Below, one piece after another: positions 44,836 through 54,213 of a stretch of DNA of 64,000 bases. Positions within the stretch are counted from its first letter, which is position 1. The number at the start of each line of letters is the position of its first letter. This DNA is from an uncultured Eubacterium sp. (lineage in GTDB: Bacteria > Bacillota > Clostridia > Lachnospirales > Lachnospiraceae): contig CAJTVR010000004.1 in assembly GCA_910580075.1 (NCBI GenBank), positions 31,863-95,862 on the forward strand, read 5' to 3'. The notes under the pieces were generated by a model, which worked only from the letters and a program-made list of their open reading frames with translations, ran no database searches and had not been told where the DNA came from. The translations under genes were made by a program, and so were the position numbers.

Positions 44836-45124
44836 GCATAGTACTATAACAAATTTATTACTGGGCTAAAACGTTAAACATGTTAGATTCTGCTAACTGT
44901 CATGCCATAGCAGCAGAAATATTTGCTGCTATGGATGGACAGATTATTTTTTTGATATTTCAAGTACAAATTATTTGCTTTGATTATTTAAAAAATATAT
45001 TAGAGGATGAATATAGTTATTGAGTAACTATATGAGGTATTTACATTAATAATATGGGGTTGACTATGATATATTGAACATGATACGCTATAAATTAAAA
45101 TTAAAGACAGAGTAATGCATTTAT

Positions 45125-45168
45125 AAAAAATAATCGGGGATTAAACACCCCCCCCCCGATTATTTTTT
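45125..45168 (+). terminator. Hairpin with a C10 run
   Basis: AAAAATAATCGGGG and CCCCGATTATTTTT pair. The 3' side of the loop is a run of ten C (45148-45157), prone to length change. The surrounding 44836-45241 shows no gene. Confidence 0.65.
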
Positions 45169-45241
45169 ATAGTATTCTGATTATTATTAATTATATATTA
45201 TAATAGTAAAATAATACAAGAAAGAAAGGGAGGAAAATATT

Positions 45242-46423
45242 ATGCTATACAATAATTTGTTTAAAATAGGAGACAAAGTAAAAATCTCAAATAAAGATTC
45301 TGATGAGAAATCTTATATTATTGGAGGAATTATAGAGAGAGAAAAAGCCTGGAATGATCATGAATATCAATATAAACTCAGAAACATAGATGAATCATCA
45401 AATGGACTATTAAAAGGAATGTTTAATGAAGAAGACCTTGAGATTATTCAAGAAAGAAAATCAGATACAACCCCGGAGATAAATTTATTCATGGAATATT
45501 TACATCACTCTGAAATAGATGAAGGTTTATCAGATAATAAACCAAAATTCAGAATAGGCGATGTTGTTAATGTTTGTGGATATAAAGATCTTCAATCTGT
45601 CAAAGAAATAATTGAATTTACTAACGGGCAATTCCAGTATGATACTGTTGCAATAGATGATGAAGATCTGACTTATAGATTTGAAGAATCTTCCATAGAA
45701 TTTCAGTATCATGATCCTAATTATGAGTTTTATTATACTGAATCTGTAGGGAATAGTCTTCCGAAATGGAGAGGGAAAGTATATAATTTTTATATGTTTT
45801 ATAAAGATCCGGAAACACATGGAACATTAGATGATGAGTTAGTAAAAGAATACAATAATCATACAATTCCTCCTAAATATATGGAACATATTTTAGAAAG
45901 TCATTCTGTATATGATAGGATCGAAGTTGTTATTGGGTCAGAAGAAAAGAAAAAGAAATTAATGCAAGATCTTCAGATTGATAAGGGTCAATTGAAGGAT
46001 ATAGCAGGTTCCATCCATAAAAAGATTAATGCAAGAAATTTGAATGAGTTAAACCTGAAAGACCAAGGAAAGCTTCTTCATAAACCAAAGACATTAGTAT
46101 TTAGTAACCAAGAATCAGCATTTGTAGATGAAATATGTAAACTTGATGATAAAAAAGATATTTATCCTTTAGATATGACCAACCTGCAAATTATGGGTGC
46201 AATAAAAGAAGCATATGAGAACGCCTATAAAACTGGCAGGAGAAGAATGCAGCAAAATAAGGATAAACAGACAGGAGAACAAAACAGCCCTACCAGGGGT
46301 CAAATGTTATATAGAGGAGAATCTAATAAGTATAAATTAACGATAGAATTCTGGTATAACTTTGATCTCGGTATAATCGAAACGGCTTATCCTGTTACGA
46401 GTGATAGAAGTAAGAAACATTAA
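45242..46423 (+). CDS. Unknown 393-residue protein with nuclease-toxin-like C-terminus
   Basis: Starts behind AAGGGAGG. Two N-terminal segments resemble KOW/SH3-like barrels (LFKIGDKVKISNKDSDEKS and KPKFRIGDVVNVCGYKD). The middle is charged and helical. The end (RGESNKYKLTIEFWYNFDLG, then IIETAYPV) resembles the last strands of BECR/EndoU-type RNase toxins, where a T-(A/x)-Y/F-P-(V/I) motif closes the fold. There is no signal peptide. Toxin or effector function is inferred only from that end motif. Its neighbour at 46538 shares a near-identical terminator. Confidence 0.45.
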   Translation: MLYNNLFKIGDKVKISNKDSDEKSYIIGGIIEREKAWNDHEYQYKLRNIDESSNGLLKGMFNEEDLEIIQERKSDTTPEINLFMEYLHHSEIDEGLSDNKPKFRIGDVVNVCGYKDLQSVKEIIEFTNGQFQYDTVAIDDEDLTYRFEESSIEFQYHDPNYEFYYTESVGNSLPKWRGKVYNFYMFYKDPETHGTLDDELVKEYNNHTIPPKYMEHILESHSVYDRIEVVIGSEEKKKKLMQDLQIDKGQLKDIAGSIHKKINARNLNELNLKDQGKLLHKPKTLVFSNQESAFVDEICKLDDKKDIYPLDMTNLQIMGAIKEAYENAYKTGRRRMQQNKDKQTGEQNSPTRGQMLYRGESNKYKLTIEFWYNFDLGIIETAYPVTSDRSKKH

Positions 46424-46432
46424 TAAGCAATA

Positions 46433-46463
46433 AAGATAGGGTGGAGTTGTCCACTCTATCTTA
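46433..46463 (+). terminator. Terminator of the 45242 gene
   Basis: AAGATAGGGTGGA pairs with TCCACTCTATCTT around a 4-base loop. It closely resembles the terminator at 47100. Confidence 0.8.
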
Positions 46464-46537
46464 TTTTAGGTTATTAATGTATTATTTGTAATTTTATGAT
46501 ATAATGTAGAAAATTACAGATATGGAGGATAAAGAAT

Positions 46538-47086
46538 ATGTGTAAAGATTATGTAGATATTTTAGATATGCCAATAGATGATGAAAAGGAGGATGTAACA
46601 GAGAACATTTCATTGGATGATATACTAAATGAAGAAATAGAATTAGGTGAAGATAATGATTATCATGGGGAAGTTGAATCATACTATGAGATGGCGCAAG
46701 TCAAATGGGGATTTATGAGTATTAAGTTAGCTGTCTATGGCAAAGAAGGTAAATATCCGCATTTTCATTTCTATAAAGGATGTGCTCCAGAGAAAGGTAT
46801 TCCTGATGAAAAATTAAATGGAGGAGGTTGCTTATGTATAGAATCTGCAAATTATTTCATTCATGGAACTCATACAGAAAAAATGAGTCCAAAAGAAATT
46901 GATGGCTTAATTGAATTTCTTAGAAAGAAAAACAGAACATTTACATCAATAACAAATTGGGAATATATAGTAGGTCAATGGAATGATAATAACCCAGATC
47001 AGAAACAGCTTCCTGTAAACATTGATATTCCTGATTACAGAAGTGATATGAATACCATCCAAGAAGACAAGAGAAAAAATAAATAG
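46538..47086 (+). CDS. Unknown 182-residue protein (DUF4160-like His motif)
   Basis: Starts after a TATGGAGG site. An acidic N-terminus (residues 5-50) is followed by KYPHFHFYKGC and GGCLCIESANYFIHGTHTEK. The HFHF and IHGTH segments with Cys recall small DUF4160-type proteins often paired with antitoxins or regulators. Function unknown. It is placed directly after the nuclease-like gene and has a matching terminator, so the two may be a functional pair. Confidence 0.45.
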   Translation: MCKDYVDILDMPIDDEKEDVTENISLDDILNEEIELGEDNDYHGEVESYYEMAQVKWGFMSIKLAVYGKEGKYPHFHFYKGCAPEKGIPDEKLNGGGCLCIESANYFIHGTHTEKMSPKEIDGLIEFLRKKNRTFTSITNWEYIVGQWNDNNPDQKQLPVNIDIPDYRSDMNTIQEDKRKNK

Positions 47087-47099
47087 TTATAATCAGTAG

Positions 47100-47128
47100 A
47101 GATAGGGTGGAATTTCCACCCTATCTTT
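47100..47128 (+). terminator. Terminator of the 46538 gene
   Basis: A perfect AGATAGGGTGG/CCACCCTATCT stem with a 5-base loop and a T-rich end, a sibling of the one at 46433. Confidence 0.85.
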
Positions 47129-47831
47129 ATTATCTGTCATTATTATACTTTTTCTGTATAATCCAATGAAATCCATCCTGCTTTAGACTTCAGAAGTCCC
47201 CATTTAGAAGCCCCTTCGCATTTTGATTTTTTTATGACAGTGTAAATGCTATTGTTGCTTTTTGTATAATATTAGTATTATTTATTATATAATTTTTATA
47301 ATATATACATTGATATAATTCTATATATTTATAGCATTTATACGTATTATATAATCAATTTATACTAATAATCCATTATATTTATATAATCTAAAAATGC
47401 GTATACAATCATATTTAATATTATATATTTTGAATTATAAATATCAGCATATAGTTCCCTGATCATTATGTAACATATTTAGAGATGTATAGAATAAATA
47501 AAATATAACCGTGTTAAAGTTTATATAAAAATTTGCCTGATATATTTTTGATTAATATAATTCATCGCTATTAATAAGATACTATAATTTACATAGGATA
47601 AAAGTATTAGGAAATAAACTAATATAGTGTTAGGGAATATACATAATGAAATTTATATAAGTATGATTTATACAGAATCATACATTGCTTTGAGTTATTT
47701 AAGTGAACATTGAAAATTTTAACAAGTACAGGAGCAAAAATACTATATGTGTAAATTAATATATAGAAAGCTTAATGAAAGATATATTGATAAGAACGCA
47801 GTCATGATGTTTTAACGAAAGGAGTAATAGA
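47129..47831. other. Very AT-rich non-coding region upstream of the second Rep-like gene
   Basis: About 700 bases with long A/T runs and no credible reading frame on either strand. It directly precedes an initiator gene, so it is the natural place for a DNA-unwinding element or transfer origin. I see no clear iteron set. Confidence 0.45.
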
Positions 47832-49040
47832 ATGTTACATTCATCTTTAGGATTCCATACAATGACTTTATCTTTACTAATGGAAACCAGGACGGTACGG
47901 TCATTAATCAGGGATTTTAAGAAATACAGCAGGGATACAGGGCTTGTACAGATATACCGTGATGGAAAAAATAAAATTTTTATCAGATACTACAGGGAAG
48001 ACAAGGGCATTGTATGGAGTATCCGCAGCAATAACTGGGACATAAACTTTCAGTCATATATGGTCGAAGCAACCATAAATCCCAAAATACTTGCAGGCAT
48101 CCATGATTATATAACCGCTGCCACTTATGAAGATATGGATGCTGCCATAACTAATTTTAATCTTGAAGCAAAAAGGATATCACCAATACTGGAAACTTTT
48201 GACTGTTACAGTCTAAAACGGGTTGACTACTGTATCAATTTCTGTATAGATGAACTAATAGCCGGAATCAGTCCGGAACAGATCATGAACCTGATCAGGC
48301 GCAGTGACATTCCATCCCGTTTTAAAGAATGGACAACATATGATCCGGTATCCCACCGGAAGAAAAGCAGGCCCGGCAGCTTCTACCTGATAAATCCATC
48401 TGTCAATATCAACTGTTACAGCAAATATATGCAGATGACGGAACGTTCACAGGAAAACAGGGAAAAAGGATATCCGCCTATACCACAAGAAACATTGGAC
48501 GTATCAAAAAATATTATCCGTTTTGAAGTCCAGTGTAAATACCATAAAATGTATATACTTTCACAAAGGGCAGAAGAATCAGGAAATTATGATAAGAATA
48601 AATATAAAAGCCTGCTCAGCCATGAAACCTGTAACGAAGTAATCAATTACTATTATAAAAAAACCATTGGAAGAAGCGGCTGGTATACTCTGGCAGATGC
48701 CGTCCGTATGGTAAAATCCTGTAACTATAACAGCCAGAAAGAAAAGCGATTGATTGATGCATTGAACATTATAAACCAATTACGCAGCGTTGCCAGAGCA
48801 AAAGAGTGTTATCATGGACAAGACCTGGAAACTTTTAAACGGACTTTAAATGATTTATCCAGTATTAATGTAAATCCTGTTACCATACCAAAAGAATGGG
48901 GATACAGGCATATCCCAAACCTGCTGTATACCTACTATGATAAAAAACAAAAAGAAGAGATGCAAAAGCAGTGGATGGAAGAATATCTTAACAGGGGTTA
49001 TGGCAGCTATAACAAAAAGTTTGGATGCCTTTCTGGTTAA
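47832..49040 (+). CDS. Replication initiator / relaxase-like protein (Rep_trans type), second
   Basis: 402 residues behind AAAGGAG. It has the same ordered motifs as the 3695 protein: LKRVDYCINFCIDELIAG (acidic ligand strand), VNINCYSKYMQM and NIIRFEVQCKYHKMY (Arg-x-Glu). Near the C-terminus SSINVNPVTIPKEW matches GIGVNPVTISREE of the other. Overall they are distant paralogues. It should nick the Element A circle for rolling-circle replication or transfer. A nucleophile Tyr cannot be assigned with confidence. Confidence 0.65.
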   Translation: MLHSSLGFHTMTLSLLMETRTVRSLIRDFKKYSRDTGLVQIYRDGKNKIFIRYYREDKGIVWSIRSNNWDINFQSYMVEATINPKILAGIHDYITAATYEDMDAAITNFNLEAKRISPILETFDCYSLKRVDYCINFCIDELIAGISPEQIMNLIRRSDIPSRFKEWTTYDPVSHRKKSRPGSFYLINPSVNINCYSKYMQMTERSQENREKGYPPIPQETLDVSKNIIRFEVQCKYHKMYILSQRAEESGNYDKNKYKSLLSHETCNEVINYYYKKTIGRSGWYTLADAVRMVKSCNYNSQKEKRLIDALNIINQLRSVARAKECYHGQDLETFKRTLNDLSSINVNPVTIPKEWGYRHIPNLLYTYYDKKQKEEMQKQWMEEYLNRGYGSYNKKFGCLSG

Positions 49041-49154
49041 AACAGTTTGAAAGTTTTTTAACATGTTATTATTGCTGCTGCCAGTGTCTACATTTAACAA
49101 TATCCATGACCTGTCTAACTGATATACCATCTATATTTATAATAGTGTATATTT

Positions 49155-49278
49155 TTGTTGCAGCATGTAAATAGTTTTTGATTAATGATGTTATATTTGC
49201 AACAGCTAAGATATGCCGCATTTTCGCCGCATATGCCCACGATGCTAATATATCTAAAAAATTATTTCGTCCGTGGGC
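49155..49278. other. Nested inverted repeats downstream of the Rep-like gene
   Basis: TGTTGCA (49156-49162) pairs with TGCAACA (49198-49204), and GCCCACG (49235-49241) pairs with CGTGGGC (49272-49278). Between them GCCGCAT occurs twice. It lies in the 340-base gap between the initiator and the ParB-like gene and is a candidate origin or structured RNA; there is no gene. Confidence 0.45.
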
Positions 49279-49382
49279 GTAAATATAGAATTATTAAAAT
49301 ACTTCATATATACCTGTAATATAGTTCTTGAATAAATCAGCTTCTTCCAATATAATTATAGTAAATTTTAGAAGGGGATGCT

Positions 49383-50054
49383 ATGGATAAAGAAAAGAAT
49401 GAAGTACGGGAAGTAAAAATTGATGATTTATCAGATCATGACGCATTAAAATTGTTTTATGAAATCAAATTAAGCAGGCATCCTTTTTCTGGCTGTAGCT
49501 ATTTACAGAAGATAGAAGTAGTCAGATATTATAACGGGATCATAAAAGAATGCTCGCAGCAGGGAAAGAGAACGGATTTGGAAGAAAAAAATCTGAACAG
49601 AAAAAAAGACGGGGAATTAGTAAAAAGTAGACAGAAGTTGGAAGAAAAATCTGAACAGAATACAGAGGGTAGACAGAAGTTGGAAAAGAAAACGAAACGG
49701 ATGAATACAAGAGATGTGATAGCCCGTAAACTTGGAATATCCACAGCTACATTAAGTAAATACAGAAGTATCATTAAATTACCTGATGATATAGCTGACC
49801 ATATAGGACGAATGCTTGACAGGAAGATGATAACTTTTAAGGCTGCCTGCAAAATATCCCAATCTGGATTAAGTAAGCTTGATATTAGAACACTTTTGAG
49901 ATGCATAGAAGAATCACCAGATATGAAGGTCGATGTGGATAAACTGGAAATATTGCTCTGCAATAGAAAAAGAAAAGAAGGTGTCATCTTTCCAGTATAC
50001 GATGATATATTTAAACAGGTTTTGGTTTCAAAGAATTTAAAACAGACGCTATGA
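49383..50054 (+). CDS. ParB/KorB-like DNA-binding protein
   Basis: 223 residues behind GAAGGGG. The N-terminal part (IDDLSDHDALKLFYEIKLSR) and the HTH region NTRDVIARKLGISTATLSKY, followed by RSIIKLPDDIADHIGRMLDR, match the central domain of ParB-like proteins. The N-terminal CTPase/nuclease motif is missing. A 12-residue stretch, (S/G)RQKLEEKSEQN, is repeated imperfectly at about 79-105. It probably binds repeats in Element A for partition or transcription control. Confidence 0.65.
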   Translation: MDKEKNEVREVKIDDLSDHDALKLFYEIKLSRHPFSGCSYLQKIEVVRYYNGIIKECSQQGKRTDLEEKNLNRKKDGELVKSRQKLEEKSEQNTEGRQKLEKKTKRMNTRDVIARKLGISTATLSKYRSIIKLPDDIADHIGRMLDRKMITFKAACKISQSGLSKLDIRTLLRCIEESPDMKVDVDKLEILLCNRKRKEGVIFPVYDDIFKQVLVSKNLKQTL

Positions 50055-50178
50055 CGGTATAAATCTCTGAAAAGGTTGTTTTGCAGGCAAATATGAAGAA
50101 AATGTATTTAGTGACTGCTGTTCCTTAATTGCTCTGCAAAATGTAGTGACTGCTGTTTGGCGAAAGAGAAGAGGGTCT

Positions 50179-51507
50179 ATGTATATTAACGGAAATATAG
50201 CTGTTACATTTGACAAAGACGGAAAATTTGTTGATTTGTTCGATAGAGAAAATAATATATTAGGGACAGATTATAGCTGTTTAGATAGGGAAATGTTAAT
50301 TAATAATAATACAATTGAAATTGGAGAAAAAAAGAAACGCATTCAAGCAGTATCTATAAAAGATCTAAGGATTGTATTCGAACAGCTTTTGTCGGCTGTA
50401 TATCAAATATATGGTAAATATAATATATATATTGATTATGGAAAATTGAATTCTGAGTTATTAGTTAATCAATTGATATTTGATATATTATTTGATAAAT
50501 ATTCAGATCATTGTCTGGCTAATAAAATGACAAAAAATAAATATTCAGAAATAATTAGTTTAAAGTTTGGAGATATCAATCTTAAAGATAATATAAACAA
50601 GATTATTGAAAGAAGCATGAAGCAAAACTACCAAATGATGAAAACTCCACAGCTCAGAGAAGAGCTTTTGCAATTAGGGGTGTATCCTGATAATTACGAC
50701 AAATATTTTACACCTGTATCCAGAGAAAATATTAGCAAAAAGAAACCCAAATATGTATGGGATCATTTATTTTATAATCATTATATGATTACTTACAAGC
50801 AATATCGGCGCCAGCTTACAATGGACAGCCATAATTATTCTTATGAAACATTTTTTGAAGATTTAGGCCAATATAATAAATTTGTAGAAATATTGCTGCC
50901 TGTTGATAATGAATCGCCAGAGAAATATTTTTATATGACGATGGATTATTACCATTTGGAGTTTTATAAGAAAATAGATTTTATTTTTAAACTTATTAGC
51001 AATATACCTGAATCGGCAATATCAAATATTGACAAAGAGCATTATTTAGTAAAATATTTTCATCCTATAGTATTAGTGCCAATAGTAAATGATAACAAAC
51101 TGGTTTATACTTATAAAGCTAAATATTATAAAATGCTTTTTTTCATTGAAGAAATGCTGTATCAACAAATGAAGGGTATGAGTGAGAGTGAATTAAGCGA
51201 CAGCGATTTTGGCATTCAGCTATTTAATTATCAATTAATGCGGGCTAAAGCATATGAGCTGTTTAAGTATCATTATGAATTTGTATCTTCCGATTATAGT
51301 GATATAAAAAAATTTATTTCTCAATGCTACAATATGCGGACATACCATGATTCAAATGAAGTTTGGAAGATGATAAAAGGCAAAGAATGGAAATATTTGG
51401 ATGTTGAAACCAAACGCGATTTAAAAAAGTTAATTAAGAAATTTATATCAGTAAACAGTGCTCTATTTTGGAAATCTTCTAAAAGGGAGTATGGTATTCC
51501 TAAATAA
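50179..51507 (+). CDS. Unknown 442-residue protein next to the helicase
   Basis: The ATG at 50179 follows GAAGAGGG; the open frame reaches back to 50146. It is rich in Tyr, Asn, Lys and Ile, has no membrane segment and no motif I can name. The ~124 bases before it contain TAGTGACTGCTGTT twice (50109 and 50144), possible operator sites. A terminator follows the gene. It may act with the helicase downstream, but there is no direct evidence. Confidence 0.5.
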   Translation: MYINGNIAVTFDKDGKFVDLFDRENNILGTDYSCLDREMLINNNTIEIGEKKKRIQAVSIKDLRIVFEQLLSAVYQIYGKYNIYIDYGKLNSELLVNQLIFDILFDKYSDHCLANKMTKNKYSEIISLKFGDINLKDNINKIIERSMKQNYQMMKTPQLREELLQLGVYPDNYDKYFTPVSRENISKKKPKYVWDHLFYNHYMITYKQYRRQLTMDSHNYSYETFFEDLGQYNKFVEILLPVDNESPEKYFYMTMDYYHLEFYKKIDFIFKLISNIPESAISNIDKEHYLVKYFHPIVLVPIVNDNKLVYTYKAKYYKMLFFIEEMLYQQMKGMSESELSDSDFGIQLFNYQLMRAKAYELFKYHYEFVSSDYSDIKKFISQCYNMRTYHDSNEVWKMIKGKEWKYLDVETKRDLKKLIKKFISVNSALFWKSSKREYGIPK

Positions 51508-51522
51508 CGATATAGATTAGCA

Positions 51523-51550
51523 AAAAACCGGATTCTTCCGGTTTTTTTAT
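51523..51550 (+). terminator. Terminator after the unknown 442-residue gene
   Basis: AAAAACCGGA pairs with TCCGGTTTTT around a short loop, followed by more T. Confidence 0.8.
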
Positions 51551-51744
51551 TTTGCGTCAAACTGTCCAACTTTTTTATTTCCCAGTAGGTATAATGTTAA
51601 AAAACAAGGGAGGGGTGAAAAGAGATTTGATTAAATACCTGATGTTGTCAGGGATTACCAAGCGGTTAGAAATGTGATTTGTGAAATACATTATAAATGA
51701 ATTCCCAATTCACATTTTATAGCAATTAGGTCAGGAGGCGAGAC

Positions 51745-53850
51745 ATGGTTCAAAATAATTGGAGAGGTCCAGTGGTAGATGAATACGAGTTTGATATTTG
51801 TGCAGGCTGTAGTTTTTACCCCTGTGAATATATAGGGGAATTTACAAAATTTATGGAAAATCATTCCAGAGCCCCCGATTATGATAGTTTAGATGGAAAT
51901 ATATTACTTTCGGAATGGGATGAGGCGAATAAAATCATTAAGACTGTTGGGGCTACAGTTGTTGAGATCGACGGACGCATGATAGAAGAAAGTACTCCAA
52001 CAGAGGTCGTCGATAATAGACGCAGCACCGGATTCCTGTCATACGACCGGGTAGGATTACAGAATGGATGCATCATGGGGCCGCGATATGTTACACAGGT
52101 GGAATGTGGAAGGAAAAGCGTTGCTGATGGCATTGGCGACCATTATCAGGTACAGCTTGATTTTGACTATAGGATTGAGGAAAACGTTCCTGATAGATGG
52201 GAGCCGAAACAACCAGTAGTCCTTTCAGCCCAAACTGGACAAGGGAAAAATTATTTCATCGAAAATTTTCTAATTCCATATCTGGAAGATCTGAATTATA
52301 AAAATAAAACTAAGTTCAGAATTTTAATTATTAGTAATCGTTTGGCTTTGAAACGCCAGTCAGAGATGCATATTAGGGGGCAAGATAATGCAGAAGATAA
52401 TGGAAAAAGGGTCTATTCCTATAAAGATGTAGCAGATGTCGTGACATATCAGGGGCTATTGAGAAGGAAAAAAGATTTAGAGAGAGTGCAGAAAAAGAAA
52501 CGGCCAGGTTATCTTTTTGTGATTTGTGATGAGGCACATTTTTTTACCTCTGACGCTATGTTCAATCCCTACACGCAGGAAATACTGTCCTCTATTGTAG
52601 TTTTGTTTAAAAAGGCAATACGGATTTATATGACTGCAACGCCATACGAATGCCTGCAATATATTTGTGAACATGAGGAATATCCACCCGTTTTTTATCA
52701 TTTTCAGCGTGACTACAGTTATCTGAATGTGAAGGCCTATTCAGAGATCCGGGAGCTTTATGATGACATCATTAAAGGTGTGAACAGGGCGGAAAAATGG
52801 TTAATTTTTATTGATGACAAGGCAAAGTGCCAGAGAGTGAAGAACGAACTGGAGGAAAAGGGGGAAAAAATGGGTATTTCTTTACAGAATGATGATTCTA
52901 AAGCAGGAAAAGTATATGCCGTCAGTGCAGACAGTAAAAATGATGAAATTTGTAAATTGATTGTTCAAGAAGAAAAACTTGTGAAAGGCATTCAGGTACT
53001 AATTACAACTTCGGTGTTGGACAATGGCGTCAATCTTACAGGAATTGACCATATTGTAGTGGCAGACATGTCGAAAAGTAAATGTATACAGATGGTCGGC
53101 AGGGCTAGAAAAAGTGGAGATAACGATTCCAAAACTCTGTACCTCAAGAGGTTCGACAAAAAATATGTGGCAGACAGAATCCGTGATTTAAAAGAACAAC
53201 GGAAGGCTTATCATGATTTTGATCTGGCATATGGGGATTTGAATGACATATTTTGTTCAAGCAATCGTGATGAATACAGTTTTCTTTGCAAATATTTTCA
53301 TGGAAATGAAACAGACTGGAAAAATGCAAATCACTGGTTTAGCAGGTCACAAGATGAGCCAGACAAATTATTTCTTAATGAAATCGCAAGAAGCTTATTG
53401 GAAAAGCGCCTTTCTATGTTTGAATTTATTTTGGAGGAGATGGCAGAGGAGGAGAAAGAGGTTGAGACATCTGGACAGGAAATAAAAAGACTTCCGGGAC
53501 AAAAATATTTAGAATATCAGCTTTCTTGGTTTGAAAAGGAGTATTGTGCAGATGATGACCAGACCTTGTGTGATAAGGGCAAAACAGAAAAAAATTTCCT
53601 AGATTTTTTGAAATTATATTCCAAAGAAAAGAGGTGTATTGATAATAAAGAAAAGGAAGGGTTCAGAAAAGAATTTACCCGGCTGCATGATGCAGCATTT
53701 CCACGGGAGGATAAAAATAAAGACCGTGCGTATGGCATCAGCAAGATGAACAGCATACTGGAAAAACAAAAAATGAACTACAAAATCGAAAGTAAGTCAG
53801 AGTACTGGACAGTTGTTGAGTATAATAGAAATCCAACAATACAGAAATAG
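51745..53850 (+). CDS. DEAH-box superfamily 2 helicase of Element A
   Basis: 701 residues behind CAGGAGG. The first ~150 residues are an element-specific domain with a Cys pair (CAGCSFYPC). Motif I is AQTGQGKNYF at about residues 160-169, unusual in having Asn where Thr or Ser follows the Lys. Motif II is ICDEAHFF (about 260), motif III MTATPYE, and motif VI MVGRARKSG (about 450). The C-terminal 200 residues are helical. It is an ATP-driven nucleic-acid translocase; replication, restriction-like defence or transfer are all possible. Confidence 0.75.
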   Translation: MVQNNWRGPVVDEYEFDICAGCSFYPCEYIGEFTKFMENHSRAPDYDSLDGNILLSEWDEANKIIKTVGATVVEIDGRMIEESTPTEVVDNRRSTGFLSYDRVGLQNGCIMGPRYVTQVECGRKSVADGIGDHYQVQLDFDYRIEENVPDRWEPKQPVVLSAQTGQGKNYFIENFLIPYLEDLNYKNKTKFRILIISNRLALKRQSEMHIRGQDNAEDNGKRVYSYKDVADVVTYQGLLRRKKDLERVQKKKRPGYLFVICDEAHFFTSDAMFNPYTQEILSSIVVLFKKAIRIYMTATPYECLQYICEHEEYPPVFYHFQRDYSYLNVKAYSEIRELYDDIIKGVNRAEKWLIFIDDKAKCQRVKNELEEKGEKMGISLQNDDSKAGKVYAVSADSKNDEICKLIVQEEKLVKGIQVLITTSVLDNGVNLTGIDHIVVADMSKSKCIQMVGRARKSGDNDSKTLYLKRFDKKYVADRIRDLKEQRKAYHDFDLAYGDLNDIFCSSNRDEYSFLCKYFHGNETDWKNANHWFSRSQDEPDKLFLNEIARSLLEKRLSMFEFILEEMAEEEKEVETSGQEIKRLPGQKYLEYQLSWFEKEYCADDDQTLCDKGKTEKNFLDFLKLYSKEKRCIDNKEKEGFRKEFTRLHDAAFPREDKNKDRAYGISKMNSILEKQKMNYKIESKSEYWTVVEYNRNPTIQK

Positions 53851-53963
53851 TTTATTTATATCTGCATACAAAACTGACAGGAAGAATAGAAGATATTATA
53901 TATCTGCATATAATCGTATACACTAAATTTATAGTTATATATTTTTAATTAGGAGGTGGAAAT

Positions 53964-54161
53964 ATGGCTGAAAAGGTTCCTATTTGGGAGAAAGTGCTGC
54001 TGACATTGGAAGAAGCGGCAAGCTATACAGGCATAGGAATAAATAAACTACGTGAAATTAGTAATAATGAAGAATGTAGTTTCATTATTTGGAATGGGTC
54101 AAAGAGGCTTTTTAAGAGGACAAAACTGGAAGAGTATTTGGAGAAGTCTTATTCGATCTAA
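53964..54161 (+). CDS. xis: Excisionase (Xis, MerR-like HTH)
   Basis: 65 residues behind AGGAGG. LLTLEEAASYTGIGINKLRE and the basic GSKRLFKRTKLEEYLEKS are the winged-helix pattern of Tn916-type excisionases. It lies immediately before the integrase. It should bend attachment DNA and drive excision. A terminator separates the two genes. Confidence 0.85.
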   Translation: MAEKVPIWEKVLLTLEEAASYTGIGINKLREISNNEECSFIIWNGSKRLFKRTKLEEYLEKSYSI

Positions 54162-54167
54162 AAAATA

Positions 54168-54200
54168 AAGGCTGTGGGGATTATTTTCCACAGCTTTTTT
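54168..54200 (+). terminator. Terminator/attenuator between xis and int
   Basis: AAAGGCTGTGG pairs with CCACAGCTTT and continues into TTTTTT, ending 4 bases before the integrase ribosome site. Confidence 0.8.
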
Positions 54201-54213
54201 GAAAGGAGTATTT

